Shown here: positions 17,207 through 25,348 of the stretch, piece after piece
How the letters are laid out: each line of letters begins with the position of its first letter
Position numbering within the stretch: the stretch's first letter is position 1
Notes under the pieces: model-generated
Told to the model about the DNA's origin: nothing
Seen by the model: only the letters and a program-made list of their open reading frames with translations
Database searches by the model: none
Source of the DNA: Xylophilus sp. GOD-11R
GTDB taxonomy: Bacteria; Pseudomonadota; Gammaproteobacteria; Burkholderiales; Burkholderiaceae_C
Assembly (NCBI RefSeq): GCF_033546935.1
Contig: NZ_CP137854.1
Span: 744,001 to 808,000, forward strand
Reading direction: 5' to 3'
DNA length: 64,000 nucleotides
Position numbers and translations under genes: made by a program

Positions 17207-17244
17207 CTCTTCCTGTCTTGCAGGCAGGGGGCTGTGCCTACAGT
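17207..17244 (+). promoter_or_regulatory. Candidate class II promoter of flgA
   Basis: CTCTTC, 27 nt, then ACAGT, about 100 bp before the flgA start. It fits the YTYWTC-N27-AYAAT pattern shared with other early flagellar operons less exactly than flhA, flhB, fliF and fliL do. TACAGT is a fair -10 hexamer. Confidence 0.35.
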
Positions 17245-17342
17245 GCGTCCTCGGGGCCATGGCGCTTTTTGGTCGTTCGCCCCTGCTTGCCGACCGGCCG
17301 CGTGCCGGGGGCCGAACCCCTTTTCGTCCAGGAGCCGTCCGC

Positions 17343-18098
17343 ATGACCTCTCTTATCAGTAGTACATCCTTGCGCCTGCCGGGCGTCGTCGCGGCGCTGG
17401 CCCTGTCCGTCGCGGCGCTGCCGGCGTTCGCCCAATTGGCCGGCGGCATGCAGGAGGCGTCTCCCGCCTCGCTGGAGAACTCCAGCCGCCAGTGGCTCGA
17501 CGGCGAAATGGCCCGCAGTGGCCAGACCGCCGGCATGCCCTTGCGCATGGAAGTGAGCGTGGGCCCACTCGACAGCCGCCTGCACCTGGCGGCCTGCAAC
17601 AAGGTCGAGCCCTACATTCCCGCCAATATGCGCCTGTGGGGCAAGACCCGCGTGGGCCTGCGCTGCGTGGACGGCCCGGTGCGCTGGAACGTGTTCATGC
17701 CGGTGCAGGTGAAGGCTTTCGGTCCGGCCTGGGTGCTGCGCGGCCCGGCGGTGGCCGGCGCCACGCTGGCGATGTCGGATGCGATGCAGGCCGAGGTCGA
17801 CTGGGCCGAGGAGCCGGCGTCGGTGCTGGGCGATCCGGCGCAGTGGGTCGGCACCACGGTCACCCGCAACCTCAACGCCGGCCAGGCGCTGCGCCAATCG
17901 ATGGTGCGCGCCGCGCAGGTGTTCGAGGCCGGCAGCAACGTGCGGGTGGTGGCCGAGGGCCCGGGCTTCGCCGTCACCTCCGACGGCCAGGCCGTGGGCG
18001 CCGGCATCGTCGGCCAGAGCGTGCGCGTGCGCATGGACGGCGGGCGTTTCATGACCGGCACCGTGGTGGATGCGCGCACGGTTCGTGTCGCCATCTAA
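17343..18098 (+). CDS. flgA: Flagellar P-ring assembly chaperone (FlgA)
   Basis: A 251-aa periplasmic protein needed to assemble FlgI into the P ring. The ATG at 17343 opens a signal peptide (PGVVAALALSVAALPAFAQ, cleavage at about residue 30). The mature part has LRMEVSVGPLDSRLHLAACN and a C-terminal SAF domain (TVTRNLNAGQALRQSMVRAA). It ends GRFMTGTVVDARTVRVAI. An upstream in-frame start lacks a signal peptide and was not chosen. It is divergent from flgB. Confidence 0.93.
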   Translation: MTSLISSTSLRLPGVVAALALSVAALPAFAQLAGGMQEASPASLENSSRQWLDGEMARSGQTAGMPLRMEVSVGPLDSRLHLAACNKVEPYIPANMRLWGKTRVGLRCVDGPVRWNVFMPVQVKAFGPAWVLRGPAVAGATLAMSDAMQAEVDWAEEPASVLGDPAQWVGTTVTRNLNAGQALRQSMVRAAQVFEAGSNVRVVAEGPGFAVTSDGQAVGAGIVGQSVRVRMDGGRFMTGTVVDARTVRVAI

Positions 18099-18204
18099 GC
18101 GCTTACTTACGTCAAATCGCCATGGCTGGCCGACTTGTGGCGTGAACGCCGCGGTCGGTAGCCCGGAAAAGCACTCGAAACCCCGATAAAAAAACGAAAC
18201 GGAT

Positions 18205-18231
18205 TAAAGTCTGCCGAGAAAACGCCGAAGA
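18205..18231 (+). promoter_or_regulatory. Sigma-28 (FliA) promoter of flgM
   Basis: TAAAGTCT, exactly 11 nt, then GCCGAAGA, against the consensus TAAAGTTT-N11-GCCGATAA (7/8 and 6/8 matches). It lies 42 nt before the flgM start. A FliA promoter on flgM is the classical negative feedback arrangement. Confidence 0.8.
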
Positions 18232-18272
18232 CCTTCCTACGAGGCCTCACGATTGGGGTCCTGGAGAGTGTG

Positions 18273-18608
18273 ATGAAGATTGGTCAATCCCCCGATATCC
18301 CCGAAATCGCCACCCCCGTGGCGAAGACGAACGCGGGCGCGTCTTCGGCAGCAGCCACGGCCACCAAGGCAGCCGCCACGGCGACCCCCGATCCGGCGGC
18401 CGCCAAGCAGGCAGGTGTGTCGGTCACTGTTTCGTCGCTGACCCGCTCGCTGGAAACCTCCGGCGCGAGCGGATCGTTCGACGCCGAGAAGGTCGCCAAG
18501 ATGAAGGCGGCGATCGCGAACGGTACGTTCAAGGTCGACGCCGAGGCGATCGCCGACAAGCTGCTGTCGAACGCCCAGCAGGTGCTGCGCGGCGGTCAGC
18601 CCGGCTGA
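18273..18608 (+). CDS. flgM: Anti-sigma-28 factor (FlgM)
   Basis: A 111-aa protein that binds and inhibits FliA until it is exported through the completed hook-basal body. The N-terminal half is Ala/Thr-rich and disordered-looking, as in FlgM. The C-terminal half (FDAEKVAKMKAAIANGTFKV, then ADKLLSNAQQVL) is the conserved sigma-binding region. The start is ATG 18273 after GGAGAG; a GTG directly before it is in frame. It lies behind a sigma-28 promoter. Confidence 0.92.
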   Translation: MKIGQSPDIPEIATPVAKTNAGASSAAATATKAAATATPDPAAAKQAGVSVTVSSLTRSLETSGASGSFDAEKVAKMKAAIANGTFKVDAEAIADKLLSNAQQVLRGGQPG

Positions 18609-18651
18609 GCGGCGTCCTGAAGTCCATCAACCCTAATTCGATCGCGCCGCC

Positions 18652-19044
18652 ATGCAGCCCGGAACCGCCACGCTCGCCGACATCCAATCCCGCTTGGGCC
18701 AGCTCGAGCGTCAGCTCGACGCCGCGTCGGCTGCGCTGGTCGCGGGTGACGGCGACGCGCTGCTGCGGGCGGCGACTTCGTTGCGCGATGCGGCGGCCGA
18801 AGCGGCCCGGCTGCTGCCGGTGCCGACCGCCGCGGTGCGGCAGGGCGGGGCGGAACTGCAGCGACGGCTGGCTTCGGCCGGCAAGCGTTTCGCATCCTGC
18901 CGGGAAAACCTGGCGCGCCGGTCGGCGGGGGTGGACCGGGCGGTGGCTTCGCTGATTCCGGCAGCGGGCGCAGACCATGCGACCTACAGCAAGACCGCCG
19001 CGGGGGCGTCGGTCGGGCGGAAGTTCGGGTCACGGTTTTTTTGA
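18652..19044 (+). CDS. flgN: FlgN-like export chaperone
   Basis: A 130-aa, mainly helical protein (IQSRLGQLERQLDAASAALV, then LQRRLASAGKRFASCRENL) directly after flgM. Position, size and helical content fit FlgN, the cytoplasmic chaperone of FlgK and FlgL. Sequence similarity of FlgN proteins is low, so the call rests largely on context. A strong terminator follows 10 bp after the stop. Confidence 0.8.
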   Translation: MQPGTATLADIQSRLGQLERQLDAASAALVAGDGDALLRAATSLRDAAAEAARLLPVPTAAVRQGGAELQRRLASAGKRFASCRENLARRSAGVDRAVASLIPAAGADHATYSKTAAGASVGRKFGSRFF

Positions 19045-19054
19045 ATGCCGGATT

Positions 19055-19104
19055 GCCGGCGCCATGAAAAAAGGCTCCGGGGAGCCTTTTTTCATGGCGC
19101 CGGC
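19055..19104. terminator. Bidirectional intrinsic terminator
   Basis: A perfect 24-bp inverted repeat with a 2-nt loop: the arm 19055-19078 pairs with 19081-19104. Six A on one side and six T on the other lie inside the stem, so it can end flgN transcription from the left and the PEP-CTERM gene from the right. Confidence 0.9.
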
Positions 19105-19148
19105 CTGTGGCTGTGGCGACCGCCGCGGCGGCTTTCAGGTGTGGTTCT

Positions 19149-19778
19149 TCAGCGCGCTGCGAGTACTTTCTGTTTCCTGCGAACCATGCCGGCCATCAGG
19201 CCCATGCCGGCCAGGAGCATGGCGTATGTCTCGGGTTCCGGCACGGCAGCAAGCGCTGATACGTTGTAAATGGATTGCAGCGCGAGATATTGAATTGTTT
19301 GACCGGTCGGGGCCAGCATCATCGTGACATCTCCGGCGTAGCCCACGGCGACACCATCAGCCCCAACGATGCCAGCGTTGCCGGACTCCCGTGCCCCGCT
19401 GCCGAACAAAGTATTGTTCGGTAATGGCTGGCCAACGAAATTTTTTGTCTGATCAAGAGGGCCCGGGCTGATGAAATACAGATTGAGAAAATCGGCTTTC
19501 GTATAATTTCCAGCAGCCGTCGCTCCGCTAACAGTAAGGCTGAAATCACCAATTGCTGAGCTGGAAAGCGATAAGTATCCGTTGTGGTCAGTCGCCACTA
19601 TGGGGAATTGGTTGAGGTCCAATTCTATTAACGCAGTAATATGAGCCGTGTTGCCATAGGCTTCGCCGTCCCAATCGAACTTGAATGTCTGCCAGTCGCC
19701 AACTGCTGGACCTGCCACAGCGCTTGCGCCAGCACTGGCCACGATAAGGCCGGAGATAATGAGTCGAGCGATCTTCAC
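19149..19778 (-). CDS. PEP-CTERM sorting-domain protein
   Basis: A 209-aa secreted protein with an N-terminal signal peptide (MKIARLIISGLIVASAGASA) and a C-terminal PEP-CTERM tail: VPEPETYAML, a hydrophobic helix (LLAGMGLMAGMV) and a basic end RRKQK. Such tails are recognised by exosortase at the inner membrane, usually in extracellular-polymer producers. The middle is Ser/Gly/Asn-rich with no recognised domain. It has visibly lower GC than its flagellar neighbours, and no exosortase gene lies in the window. It splits flgN from fliA, which suggests later insertion. Confidence 0.88.
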   Translation of the reverse strand: MKIARLIISGLIVASAGASAVAGPAVGDWQTFKFDWDGEAYGNTAHITALIELDLNQFPIVATDHNGYLSLSSSAIGDFSLTVSGATAAGNYTKADFLNLYFISPGPLDQTKNFVGQPLPNNTLFGSGARESGNAGIVGADGVAVGYAGDVTMMLAPTGQTIQYLALQSIYNVSALAAVPEPETYAMLLAGMGLMAGMVRRKQKVLAAR

Positions 19779-19928
19779 GAATGTCCTTCCAGGTTAGGGA
19801 AGGGCATTGTTATGGAGGCCGATCGCGCGGTCCGACGAATCTAAAGCTTCCTGCTGAGTGCGATCGGACTACGCAAGACGAAAATCGGCGCGCGGCGCTC
19901 CGGCTTCGCCGCTCCCCGAATCTGCCGC

Positions 19929-20642
19929 TCAGTGGTGGCGCATTTTGGTACGCAAGCGGGCAATGGACTGGCTGTGCAGCTGGCACACGCGCGATTCGGT
20001 AATACCGAGTACCGCCGCGATTTCCTTGAGGTTCATGTCGTTTTCGTAATACATGCTCATGATGTATTGCTCGCGCTCGGGCAGGCCCTTGATGGCTTCG
20101 ACCAGCGAAGACCGCAGGCGCTGGTCGCGCAACTGCTGCATCGGGTCGACGTCGGCGTCGTCGGGCAGCCGGTCGAGGAAACCGTCATCGTCGTCGCCGC
20201 CGGACATGTCCTCGATATAGACCAGCTGCGTGCCGCGCACCTTGGCCAGCATGCTCTGGTAGTCCTCCAGCGGCATACCCATCTCGGCCGCGATTTCCGA
20301 CTCCAGGGGCGCGCGCCCGAGCTTCTGTTCGAGCCGGTGCAGCGCATGCTCGATGTCCTTCTGGCTCTTGCGCGAGCCCCGGCTCATCCAGTCGCCCTCG
20401 CGCAGTTCATCGATCATCGCCCCACGAATACGCTGGGTCGCGAACGTTTCGAACTGCACCCCCTGGGTGGCTTGGTAGCGGGTGAGCGCTTCGGCCAGGC
20501 CCATCATCCCGACCTGGATCAAGTCGTCGATCTCCACATTGGGTGGCAGCTTGGCGATCATGTGATGCGCCAGCCGACGCACCAGCGGTACGTATTGCTT
20601 GAGCATCGCTTCGCGGTCGAGCTGGCCTTTGGCGGTGTACAT
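19929..20642 (-). CDS. fliA: Flagellar sigma factor sigma-28 (FliA)
   Basis: A 237-aa RNA polymerase sigma factor for late flagellar genes. Region 2 is seen in LVRRLAHHMIAKLPPNVEID and TQRIRGAMIDELREGDWMSR. Region 4 (LPEREQYIMSMYYENDMNLK, then AAVLGITESRVCQLHSQSI) contains the -35-binding helix-turn-helix. The start overlaps the flhG stop by one base (TGATG). Its antagonist FlgM is at 18273. Confidence 0.97.
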   Translation of the reverse strand: MYTAKGQLDREAMLKQYVPLVRRLAHHMIAKLPPNVEIDDLIQVGMMGLAEALTRYQATQGVQFETFATQRIRGAMIDELREGDWMSRGSRKSQKDIEHALHRLEQKLGRAPLESEIAAEMGMPLEDYQSMLAKVRGTQLVYIEDMSGGDDDDGFLDRLPDDADVDPMQQLRDQRLRSSLVEAIKGLPEREQYIMSMYYENDMNLKEIAAVLGITESRVCQLHSQSIARLRTKMRHH

Positions 20643-21463
20643 CAGTGGCTCCGGATGGAACGGTCGAATCGGACAAAAGCGGCGGCGTCGGGCGACGGGG
20701 CCAACGGGGTGGCCACCGTGGCGAGCGTAGCCGCGCCTTCGATCAGCCGCAAGGCAAGGCGGTGGACTTCCGCGGATGCGGGTTCACCTTCGGGCGCGGC
20801 GCGTACGCGCAGCACGTCGACATCACGGCCCAGCCAGTGCGAGGCGCAGCGCGCGAGGTTGTCGCGGGCGGCCTGCGCCATGCCGGCGGTGGCCATACCC
20901 GGCCGGGTGACGACCGAGGCCAGTGTCGGGAAAACACCGACCGCGACCATGGTCTTGAGCGAGCGCCAGGCGGCCAGCATGCTGTCCTTCTGCGGCGCGG
21001 CGGGCAGCACCGGCGAGATCGCCCAGTGGCGGGCCCAGTCGGCCAGGCGGTCGGCGGAGCCGAACAGGATGGCGATGTCGTAGGCATGCAGGGCACGACC
21101 CAGGCGGGCGCCGGCGTCGGCGCGCAGCGCGCCGTCGGGCTTGGCGAGGCCCGCGAGGCCGTGGCGTGCGGGAAACACCGAGAGTTCGGCGGCCGGCACT
21201 TGGCCCAGCAGATCGAAATCGTCGTCGGCCGACAGGCTGCCGTCGAGCAGTCCGTGCAGGCCGGGCAGCTCGAGGGTTTCGCCGCGCGAGGCGTCGAGCA
21301 CCGCGACGCGGTAACCCAGCGCGCCGAGCGCGTCGCACAACTGCCACAGCAGCGGCAGTTCGGTGTCGGTATCGCCATGGCCGACGAGGGCGGCCAGGCG
21401 CGGGCCGGTCTGCGGCATCTGCAGCCGCAGCCCGGCGCCCTGGTCGAGGCAGGACTCAAGCAT
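20642..21463 (-). CDS. flhG: FlhG/FleN-like protein with a degenerate nucleotide-binding site
   Basis: A 273-aa protein in the flhG position, between flhF and fliA. MinD/ParA-family FlhG proteins limit flagellar number and need a deviant Walker A motif (KGGxxKT) near the N-terminus. Here the equivalent stretch reads RLAALVGHGDTDTEL, with no lysine or GKT, although the following helix and strand (CDALGALGYRVAVLDASRG) are retained. The MinD-like fold is therefore plausible but ATP binding is not supported. It is coupled on both sides: 8-bp overlap with flhF and 1-bp overlap with fliA. Confidence 0.75.
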   Translation of the reverse strand: MLESCLDQGAGLRLQMPQTGPRLAALVGHGDTDTELPLLWQLCDALGALGYRVAVLDASRGETLELPGLHGLLDGSLSADDDFDLLGQVPAAELSVFPARHGLAGLAKPDGALRADAGARLGRALHAYDIAILFGSADRLADWARHWAISPVLPAAPQKDSMLAAWRSLKTMVAVGVFPTLASVVTRPGMATAGMAQAARDNLARCASHWLGRDVDVLRVRAAPEGEPASAEVHRLALRLIEGAATLATVATPLAPSPDAAAFVRFDRSIRSH

Positions 21464-23063
21464 CGAGCATGCTCCCGCGGCCGGCGGCGAAGGCGGCCTG
21501 TGCGCCCGAGGCGTCGGACGAGAAGAAGAAGCTCAGATCGGCGGCCTTGGGATCGAAGGCCGACTTGGCGGGCGAGCGCATCGAGGCGCGGACCAGGCGG
21601 CCGGCGTCGGCTTCTTCCCAGTCTTCGGGCACGCGCTGGCCGTTGGTCACGCCCCGCACCACCATCTGGTGGCGGATGAGCGCGTCGACCGCCGGGCCGA
21701 GCTTCACGGCTTCGTCGACCTTGGACAGGATCGCCTGCTTGGCGCCGCTGGCCTTGAACGAGGTGATGACTTCGTCGATCGTGTCGCCGTGGCTGCCGGC
21801 GTTGAGCACCAGCAGGCGCTGCACGCCGGGCAGGTCGAGCACGTCGAGCATGTCGCGCTTGCGCGGGTCGCGCGGTGCGACGCCGGTGGTGTCGATCAGC
21901 ACCATCTTCTTGTTGGCCAGCAGGCCGAGCAGATCCTGCAGGGCAGCGCGGTCGTGGGCCAGGTGGGCGACGACGCCGAGCATGCGGCCGTAGGCGCGCA
22001 GCTGCTCGTGGGCGGCGACACGGTAGGTGTCGAGCGTGATCAGGCCGACGCTCTGCGGGCCGTACTGGCGGGCGCACTGGGCGGCCAGCTTGGCGGCGGT
22101 GGTGGTCTTGCCGACGCCGGTGGAGCCGACCAGGGCGAAGACGCCGCCTTCTTCGGCCAGCGGCATCGCGTCCGGCGCGGTGCGCAGGTTGCGCTCCAGC
22201 ACGTCGATCAGCCAGCGCACCGATTCACCGGCGGAGGCGTCCTGCGGCAGGCGCTCCAGCAGGGCACGCGCCAGGGCGGGCGAATAGCCGCCGCGGATCA
22301 GCTTGAGCATCAGGTTGGACTGGATCGGGTCCTGCTTGGCCTGGCCGAGCCAGGCCAGGGTGTTGAAGCGGTCTTCGATCAGTTCGCGCATCGACTGCAG
22401 TTCGTCGACCACGCCCTTGCCAGGCGCGGCGGCGACCGGTGCGGCGGCGCGGCGTTGCGCGGGAGCGGCGGCCGGTGCGCGGGCGGCGGCGACGGCGGCC
22501 GGCAGTGCGTGGTTGGCGCGGGCCGGTGCCTGGCCGGAGAGGGCCGGGGCGACCGAGCGCTCCATGCGTTCGACACGCTCGGAGACCCCCATGGTCAGCG
22601 GTGCCGGATCGGGCAGTGCCTCGTCGGCGGCCAGGCCCTGGGCTTGGCCGCTCAGGGCTTCGTGGCGGCGGCGCAGCATGCGTTCACGCACGTATTCCTG
22701 AAACGACAGGGTGCTCATGGCGAGCTGTTCGGTGTCTTCCTGCACGGCGGTGCGGCTCGGCGCCGGCGCCGGCTGGGCGTTGCGGGCGGCGGCCTGCCGG
22801 GCGGCGCCGAGGGCCGGGCGCTCGACCTGGGCGGCGGCGCGTGCCTGCAACTGGCCGGCGGGAGCGGGCTTGGCGACGGGGGCGGCGGCAGCGGCGGGCG
22901 CGCCGTCTTGCAGGTCCGACAGCGATTCTTCCGCGGTGGCGACCACTTCGACGCCGTTGGCGACCGGGCGGTTCGACAGGATCAGCGTGCCTTCACCGAA
23001 AGCGGCGCGGGCCTTGGCGAGGGCTTCGCGGGCGGTGGCGGCGGTGAAACGACGGATGTTCAT
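21456..23063 (-). CDS. flhF: Flagellar placement GTPase (FlhF)
   Basis: A 535-aa SRP-type GTPase that places polar flagella. The N-terminal basic domain starts MNIRRFTAATAREALAKARA. A long Ala/Pro-rich linker follows, then the NG domain from about residue 210. The P-loop GSTGVGKTTTAAKLA is near residue 310, with LDTYRVAAHEQLRAYG, LIDTTGVAPRDPR (G3) and LSKVDEAVKLG (G4, TKxD-like) after it. It overlaps the flhA stop by 4 bp. Its presence with FlhG suggests a polar flagellum, an inference. Confidence 0.95.
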   Translation of the reverse strand: MNIRRFTAATAREALAKARAAFGEGTLILSNRPVANGVEVVATAEESLSDLQDGAPAAAAAPVAKPAPAGQLQARAAAQVERPALGAARQAAARNAQPAPAPSRTAVQEDTEQLAMSTLSFQEYVRERMLRRRHEALSGQAQGLAADEALPDPAPLTMGVSERVERMERSVAPALSGQAPARANHALPAAVAAARAPAAAPAQRRAAAPVAAAPGKGVVDELQSMRELIEDRFNTLAWLGQAKQDPIQSNLMLKLIRGGYSPALARALLERLPQDASAGESVRWLIDVLERNLRTAPDAMPLAEEGGVFALVGSTGVGKTTTAAKLAAQCARQYGPQSVGLITLDTYRVAAHEQLRAYGRMLGVVAHLAHDRAALQDLLGLLANKKMVLIDTTGVAPRDPRKRDMLDVLDLPGVQRLLVLNAGSHGDTIDEVITSFKASGAKQAILSKVDEAVKLGPAVDALIRHQMVVRGVTNGQRVPEDWEEADAGRLVRASMRSPAKSAFDPKAADLSFFFSSDASGAQAAFAAGRGSMLDA

Positions 23064-25171
23064 GCTGTGGCTCCTCGCAGGATCGGGCCGATGCGGATGG
23101 AATGGGTTTCAGGAATCTCGCTGTGGGCGAGCACCTGCAGACGGGGTGCCACGCGCCGCACCAGGCGGGCCATGGCGCTACGGATCTGGTCGGGCACGAG
23201 CAGGCAGGCGGGCAGCCCGATTTCTTCCTGCTTGAGCGCGACCTCGGCAGCCGAGCGGGTCAGCATGTCGGCCACGCCCGGATCGAGCGAAGGGCCGTTG
23301 TTGCTGCCCAGGGCCTGCACCAGCAGGCGCTCCAGCTGCGGTTCGATGGCGATCACGCTGAGTTCGCGGGCCTGGCCGTAGATTTGCTGGACGATGGAAG
23401 GCGAGAGCGCGACGCGCACCCGGCGGGCCAATTCGGCCGGATCCTGGACGGAGCCGGCGTGTTCGGCCAGGGTTTCGATGATGGTGCGGATGTCGCGGAT
23501 GTGCACCGACTCGTCCAGCAGCAGCTGGAGCACTTTCTGGAACACGGCGATGGACACCATTTTCGGAACCACTTCCTCGATCAGTTTCGGGGCCAGCTTG
23601 GCGACGTGTTCGACCAGTTGCTGGGTTTCGGTCCGGCTGAGCAACTTGGCCGCCTGAACTTGCATCAAGTGTGACAAATGCGTGGCCATGACGGTTTCTG
23701 AATCAACGACGGTAAAACCGGCCATTTGCGCCGCTTCCTTCTGCCGTTCGTCGATCCAGTGCGCCGGCAGGCCGAAGGCCGGGTCTGTGGTGGGGGTGCC
23801 GATGAGGGGCGTGGAGATGCCGCCGGGATTGATCGCCAGGAACATGCCAGGGAAGGCCTCGCCTTCGCCCACCACCACGCCGCGCAGGGTGATGCGGTAG
23901 CCGCTGGGCTTGAGTTCCAGGTTGTCGCGCACGTGCACGGCCGGCGGCAGGAAGCCGACTTCCTGGGCGAATTTGCGGCGCACGCCCTTGATGCGGGTCA
24001 GCAGGTCGCCCTGGCGGTTCTTGTCGACCAGGATGATCAGGCGGTAGCCCAGCTCCAGGCCGAGCAGGTCGACCGGTTGCAGGTCGTCCCAGCTGGCTTC
24101 ACCGTCGTTGGAGGCGGCGGCCTGCTGCGCGGCGGCGGCGGCTTCGGCGGCCTCGACTTGCTTCGGGTCCGGCGGCGGCGGCCGCTTGGAGAGCTTCCAG
24201 GCCCCGTAGGCCACCGCGCCGCCGATGCCCAGGAACACCAGGTGCGGCATGCCCGGGATCAAGCCCAGCGTGAGCAGGATGCCGCCGGTGATGCCGAGCA
24301 CCCGGGGCGAATTGAACAACTGGCCGATCACCTGGCCGCCGACGTCTTTTTCCTTGCCGACGCGCGAGATCACCATGGCCGCGGCCACCGAGATCAGCAG
24401 GCCCGGAATCTGCGCCACCAGCGCGTCGCCGACCGCCAGCAGGATGTAGGTGTCGGCCGCCTTGCCGGCGGTCAGGTCGTGCTGCAGCACGCCGATGGCG
24501 AAGCCGCCGATGATGTTGATCAACAGGATGATGATGCCGGCCATGGCGTCGCCGCGCACGAACTTGCTGGCACCGTCCATCGAGCCAAAGAAGTTGGCCT
24601 CTTCGCCCACTTCGGCGCGGCGCTTGCGGGCTTCCTTCTCGTCGATCACGCCGGCGTTGAGGTCGGCGTCCACGGCCATCTGCTTGCCGGGCATGGCGTC
24701 GAGGGTAAAGCGGGCGGACACTTCGGCGATGCGCTCGGAGCCCTTGGTCACCACCACGAAGTTGATCACCACCACGATAGCGAACACGATCAGGCCCACC
24801 GCGAAATTGCCGCCGATGAGGAAGTGGCCGAAGGCCTCGATCACCGCGCCGGCCGCGCCCGCGCCGGTGTGGCCTTCGAGCAGCACCACCCGGGTGGAGG
24901 CCACGTTGAGCGACAGGCGCATCAGGGTGGTCAGCAGCAGCACCAGCGGGAAGGCCGCGAAATCGAGCGGCTTGACCATGTAGGCCGCCACCATCATCAC
25001 CATCAGCGCGATGGCGATGTTGAGGGTGAAGAACACGTCCAGCAGCCACGCCGGCATCGGCAGCACCATCATCGCCAAAATCATCACCACGAACAGCGGT
25101 GCGGCGATGCCCTTGATGGCGGCGCCGTTGGCGCCCATCCAGCTGCGGGCAGTCATCACTCGAGCTTTCAT
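23060..25171 (-). CDS. flhA: Flagellar type III export gate protein (FlhA)
   Basis: A 703-aa inner-membrane export component. The N-terminal half has about eight transmembrane helices, with the FHIPEP-family block LTTLMRLSLNVASTRVVLLE and the cytoplasmic-loop stretch DAMPGKQMAVDADLNAGVID. The cytoplasmic C-terminal half (about residue 360 on) binds chaperone-substrate complexes. The ATG at 25171 was chosen; the frame extends 53 codons upstream through the promoter without similarity. Confidence 0.95.
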   Translation of the reverse strand: MKARVMTARSWMGANGAAIKGIAAPLFVVMILAMMVLPMPAWLLDVFFTLNIAIALMVMMVAAYMVKPLDFAAFPLVLLLTTLMRLSLNVASTRVVLLEGHTGAGAAGAVIEAFGHFLIGGNFAVGLIVFAIVVVINFVVVTKGSERIAEVSARFTLDAMPGKQMAVDADLNAGVIDEKEARKRRAEVGEEANFFGSMDGASKFVRGDAMAGIIILLINIIGGFAIGVLQHDLTAGKAADTYILLAVGDALVAQIPGLLISVAAAMVISRVGKEKDVGGQVIGQLFNSPRVLGITGGILLTLGLIPGMPHLVFLGIGGAVAYGAWKLSKRPPPPDPKQVEAAEAAAAAQQAAASNDGEASWDDLQPVDLLGLELGYRLIILVDKNRQGDLLTRIKGVRRKFAQEVGFLPPAVHVRDNLELKPSGYRITLRGVVVGEGEAFPGMFLAINPGGISTPLIGTPTTDPAFGLPAHWIDERQKEAAQMAGFTVVDSETVMATHLSHLMQVQAAKLLSRTETQQLVEHVAKLAPKLIEEVVPKMVSIAVFQKVLQLLLDESVHIRDIRTIIETLAEHAGSVQDPAELARRVRVALSPSIVQQIYGQARELSVIAIEPQLERLLVQALGSNNGPSLDPGVADMLTRSAAEVALKQEEIGLPACLLVPDQIRSAMARLVRRVAPRLQVLAHSEIPETHSIRIGPILRGATA

Positions 25172-25251
25172 GCGCGGGCTCCTGAGGCGGGAATCGGGCG
25201 GTGGGGGCGGGGTGAACGGAGGTTCATGGGGCGGGTGTCCGGTGTGCGCCC

Positions 25252-25289
25252 ATTGTCGGAAAGCTCCGACAAAACTAAAGGCCGATAAA
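25252..25289 (-). promoter_or_regulatory. Candidate class II promoter of flhA-flhF-flhG-fliA
   Basis: On the minus strand TTTATC, 27 nt, ACAAT, with CCTTT exactly 20 nt before ACAAT. The adjoining 45 bp is nearly the same as upstream of flhB: both carry TCCGACAATG and ATCGRCCTTTAG at equal spacing. Confidence 0.6.
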
Positions 25290-25348
25290 GAGCGGTTTTG
25301 CGCCGCTGTATCGACGCACCCGGGCCGCACGCCGGGGGCGGTTTGTCG

